A stretch of 44,854 nucleotides of DNA from Betaproteobacteria bacterium RIFCSPLOWO2_02_FULL_67_26 (GTDB taxonomy: Bacteria; Pseudomonadota; Gammaproteobacteria; Burkholderiales; SG8-41): assembly GCA_001771935.1 (NCBI GenBank), contig MERD01000031.1:1-44854 (forward strand), given 5' to 3'. The notes beneath the pieces are model-generated. The model was not told the origin of the DNA, made no database searches, and saw nothing but the letters and a program-made list of their open reading frames with translations. Position 1 is the stretch's first letter. Every line of letters starts with the position of its first letter. The position numbers were made by a program, and so were the translations under genes. This document shows positions 43,768-44,854 of this stretch, one piece after another.

Positions 43768-44691
43768 GTGGTCCTGATCGAAAACTTCCGCGCGGTGTTC
43801 TACGCGCCGTTCTACGCGGCGTGCGCGCTGGGCGCGTACGAAGCGGAGGGGCTGGAGGTCGAGCTGAAGACGTCCGCGGAGCCGGGCAAGGCGCTGCAGG
43901 CGGTGAGCGCGGGCGTGGGCCAGGTGTCGTGGGGCGGTCCGCTGCGGATCATGGCCGCGCTCGACCAGGATCCGAAGGGCGGCTACGCCGCGTTCTGCGA
44001 GGTCGTGGGGCGCGACCCGTTCTTTCTCGTCGGGCGCGCGCCCAACCCCGGCTTCCAGGTACGGGACCTCCCGCTGTGGACGCTCTCCGCGGTCACCGAG
44101 GTGCCGACACCCTGGATCTGTCTCCAGCACGACCTGCGCGGCGCGGGGGGCGACCCGGCGGCCGTCCGCCACGCGCCCGCCCGCACCATGGCGGAGAACG
44201 CCGCCGCGCTGCGCGCCGGCGAGGTCGAGCTGATCCAGGTGTTCCACCCCTACGCGCGGGCGCTGGTGGACGAAGGCGCCGGTCACGTCTGGTACGCCGC
44301 CGCGGGCCGCGGGCCGACGTCGTACACCACGTTCAACACGACGCGCGCCTTCATCGAGCGCGAGCCGGACACGGTCCTGCGCCTGACGCGGGCGATGGTC
44401 CGCACGCTCAAGTGGATCGCGGCGCGCGACGGGCGCGACATCGCGGACGCCATCGCGGGCTTCTTTCCCGACGTCCCGGCGGCGCGGCTCGCCGCCTGCT
44501 GCGGCGATTACCGCTCGCTCGGGCTCTGGAACCGCACGCCGGTCCTGCAGCGGGAGGGACTCGAGTGGCTGCGGGATGCGATGCTCGGCGCCGGCGCGAT
44601 CCGCACCCGGTTCGCTTACGAGGACTGCGTGGACATGCGGTTCGCGGAACAGGTGGCGCGCGAGGACCCGCCCCCCGTTCACGAACGATAG
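43768..44691 (+). CDS. NMT1/THI5-like substrate-binding-fold protein without signal peptide
   Basis: A 307-residue protein of the NMT1/THI5 superfamily (type II periplasmic binding fold). VFYAPFYAACALGAYEAEGLEVELKTS is the family N-terminus, with GKALQAVSAGVGQVSWGGPLR and, later, TSYTTFNTTRAFIEREPDTVLRLTRAM. It starts with GTG right at the fold, 7 bases after the fusion gene, and shows neither signal peptide nor lipobox. It may therefore be cytoplasmic, or its export signal may have been lost. No ABC permease or ATPase is adjacent within the window. Co-transcription with the acyl-transfer fusion is likely; a functional link is inference. Confidence 0.8.
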   Translation: MVLIENFRAVFYAPFYAACALGAYEAEGLEVELKTSAEPGKALQAVSAGVGQVSWGGPLRIMAALDQDPKGGYAAFCEVVGRDPFFLVGRAPNPGFQVRDLPLWTLSAVTEVPTPWICLQHDLRGAGGDPAAVRHAPARTMAENAAALRAGEVELIQVFHPYARALVDEGAGHVWYAAAGRGPTSYTTFNTTRAFIEREPDTVLRLTRAMVRTLKWIAARDGRDIADAIAGFFPDVPAARLAACCGDYRSLGLWNRTPVLQREGLEWLRDAMLGAGAIRTRFAYEDCVDMRFAEQVAREDPPPVHER

Positions 44692-44751
44692 GCCAACCCC
44701 ATGATTTCCGGATAGTTGTTTCGAGCGGGCCCGGCCGGGCGCCGCGCGGCG

Positions 44752-44780
44752 TTGAGGGGCGCGGTGATCAGGGCTATAGT
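44752..44780 (+). promoter_or_regulatory. Sigma-70-like promoter for the gene starting at 44846
   Basis: TTGAGG (44752-44757), a 17-base spacer, then TATAGT (44775-44780). It faces the right edge of the window, 65 bases before an ATG with a strong ribosome-binding site. Confidence 0.6.
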
Positions 44781-44845
44781 CGTCGCCGGCGTGGTGAATC
44801 ATGGAGCCGCGACCGACAAAACACCCGTTACGGAGGAGAGGAAAG

Positions 44846-44854
44846 ATGAAATGC
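44846..44854 (+). CDS. Start of an unidentified gene cut by the window edge
   Basis: Only three codons (Met-Lys-Cys) are inside the window. The call rests on the GGAGGAGAGGAAAG ribosome-binding region at 44832-44845 directly before the ATG and on the promoter-like pair upstream. Nothing can be said about function. Confidence 0.5.

Overview
The window is GC-rich chromosomal DNA with strongly G/C-biased third codon positions. Gene content and order point to a betaproteobacterium (Burkholderiales/Nitrosomonadales type; inference): tig-clpP-clpX-lon-hupB-tRNA-tRNA-ppiD, next to fabI, a yejABEF-type peptide importer, mltD, gloB and rnhA-dnaQ. I see no phage, integrase, IS element or CRISPR array. 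The window cuts dnaQ at its left edge and the first codons of a new gene at its right edge.

Region 1 (1-13.6 kb, housekeeping): a minus-strand methyltransferase-rnhA-dnaQ operon; gloB and mltD on plus; a tightly overlapping minus-strand operon for an oligopeptide ABC importer (yejA, yejB, yejE, fused double ATPase yejF); fabI on plus; and the periplasmic chaperone ppiD converging on fabI with no spacer. The yejF linker carries an in-frame, REP-like inverted repeat.

Region 2 (13.6-20.6 kb, proteostasis): reading leftwards, tRNA-Leu, trigger factor, ClpP, ClpX, Lon (with a sigma-32-like heat-shock promoter), HU, tRNA-Val, tRNA-Asp and ppiD. Chaperone, protease and nucleoid functions are grouped on one strand.

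Region 3 (20.7-29.2 kb, plus strand): squalene synthesis for hopanoids (hpnC, hpnD, hpnE). It is interrupted by an SDR protein that lacks the catalytic tyrosine and by a PrpF/GalD-type isomerase. ETF-ubiquinone oxidoreductase follows, then an EAL-domain protein with five exact-period 11-residue Thr-Pro-Pro repeats and a damaged metal site, then a periplasmic solute-binding protein.

Region 4 (29.2-40.8 kb, minus strand): a complete fatty-acid uptake and beta-oxidation cluster. In order of transcription it holds FadE-type acyl-CoA dehydrogenase, an HSDL2-like SDR, acyl-CoA synthetase, a hotdog thioesterase, FadL porin, a FadN-type hydroxyacyl-CoA dehydrogenase/hydratase, thiolase, and an exported chalcone-isomerase-fold protein. 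ETF-QO from region 3 would take its electrons to the quinone pool.

Region 5 (40.9-44.7 kb, plus strand, divergent from fadE): a single polypeptide joining ACP, fatty-acyl-AMP ligase and PlsC acyltransferase, followed 7 bases later by an NMT1/THI5-like binding protein without a signal peptide. I regard this self-contained fatty-acid activation/acyl-transfer machine as the best candidate for a little-described system here.

Across regions 3 and 4, gene junctions carry short tandem heptamers. The GTGATGR tracts are always in the sense orientation and place stop and start codons in every frame.
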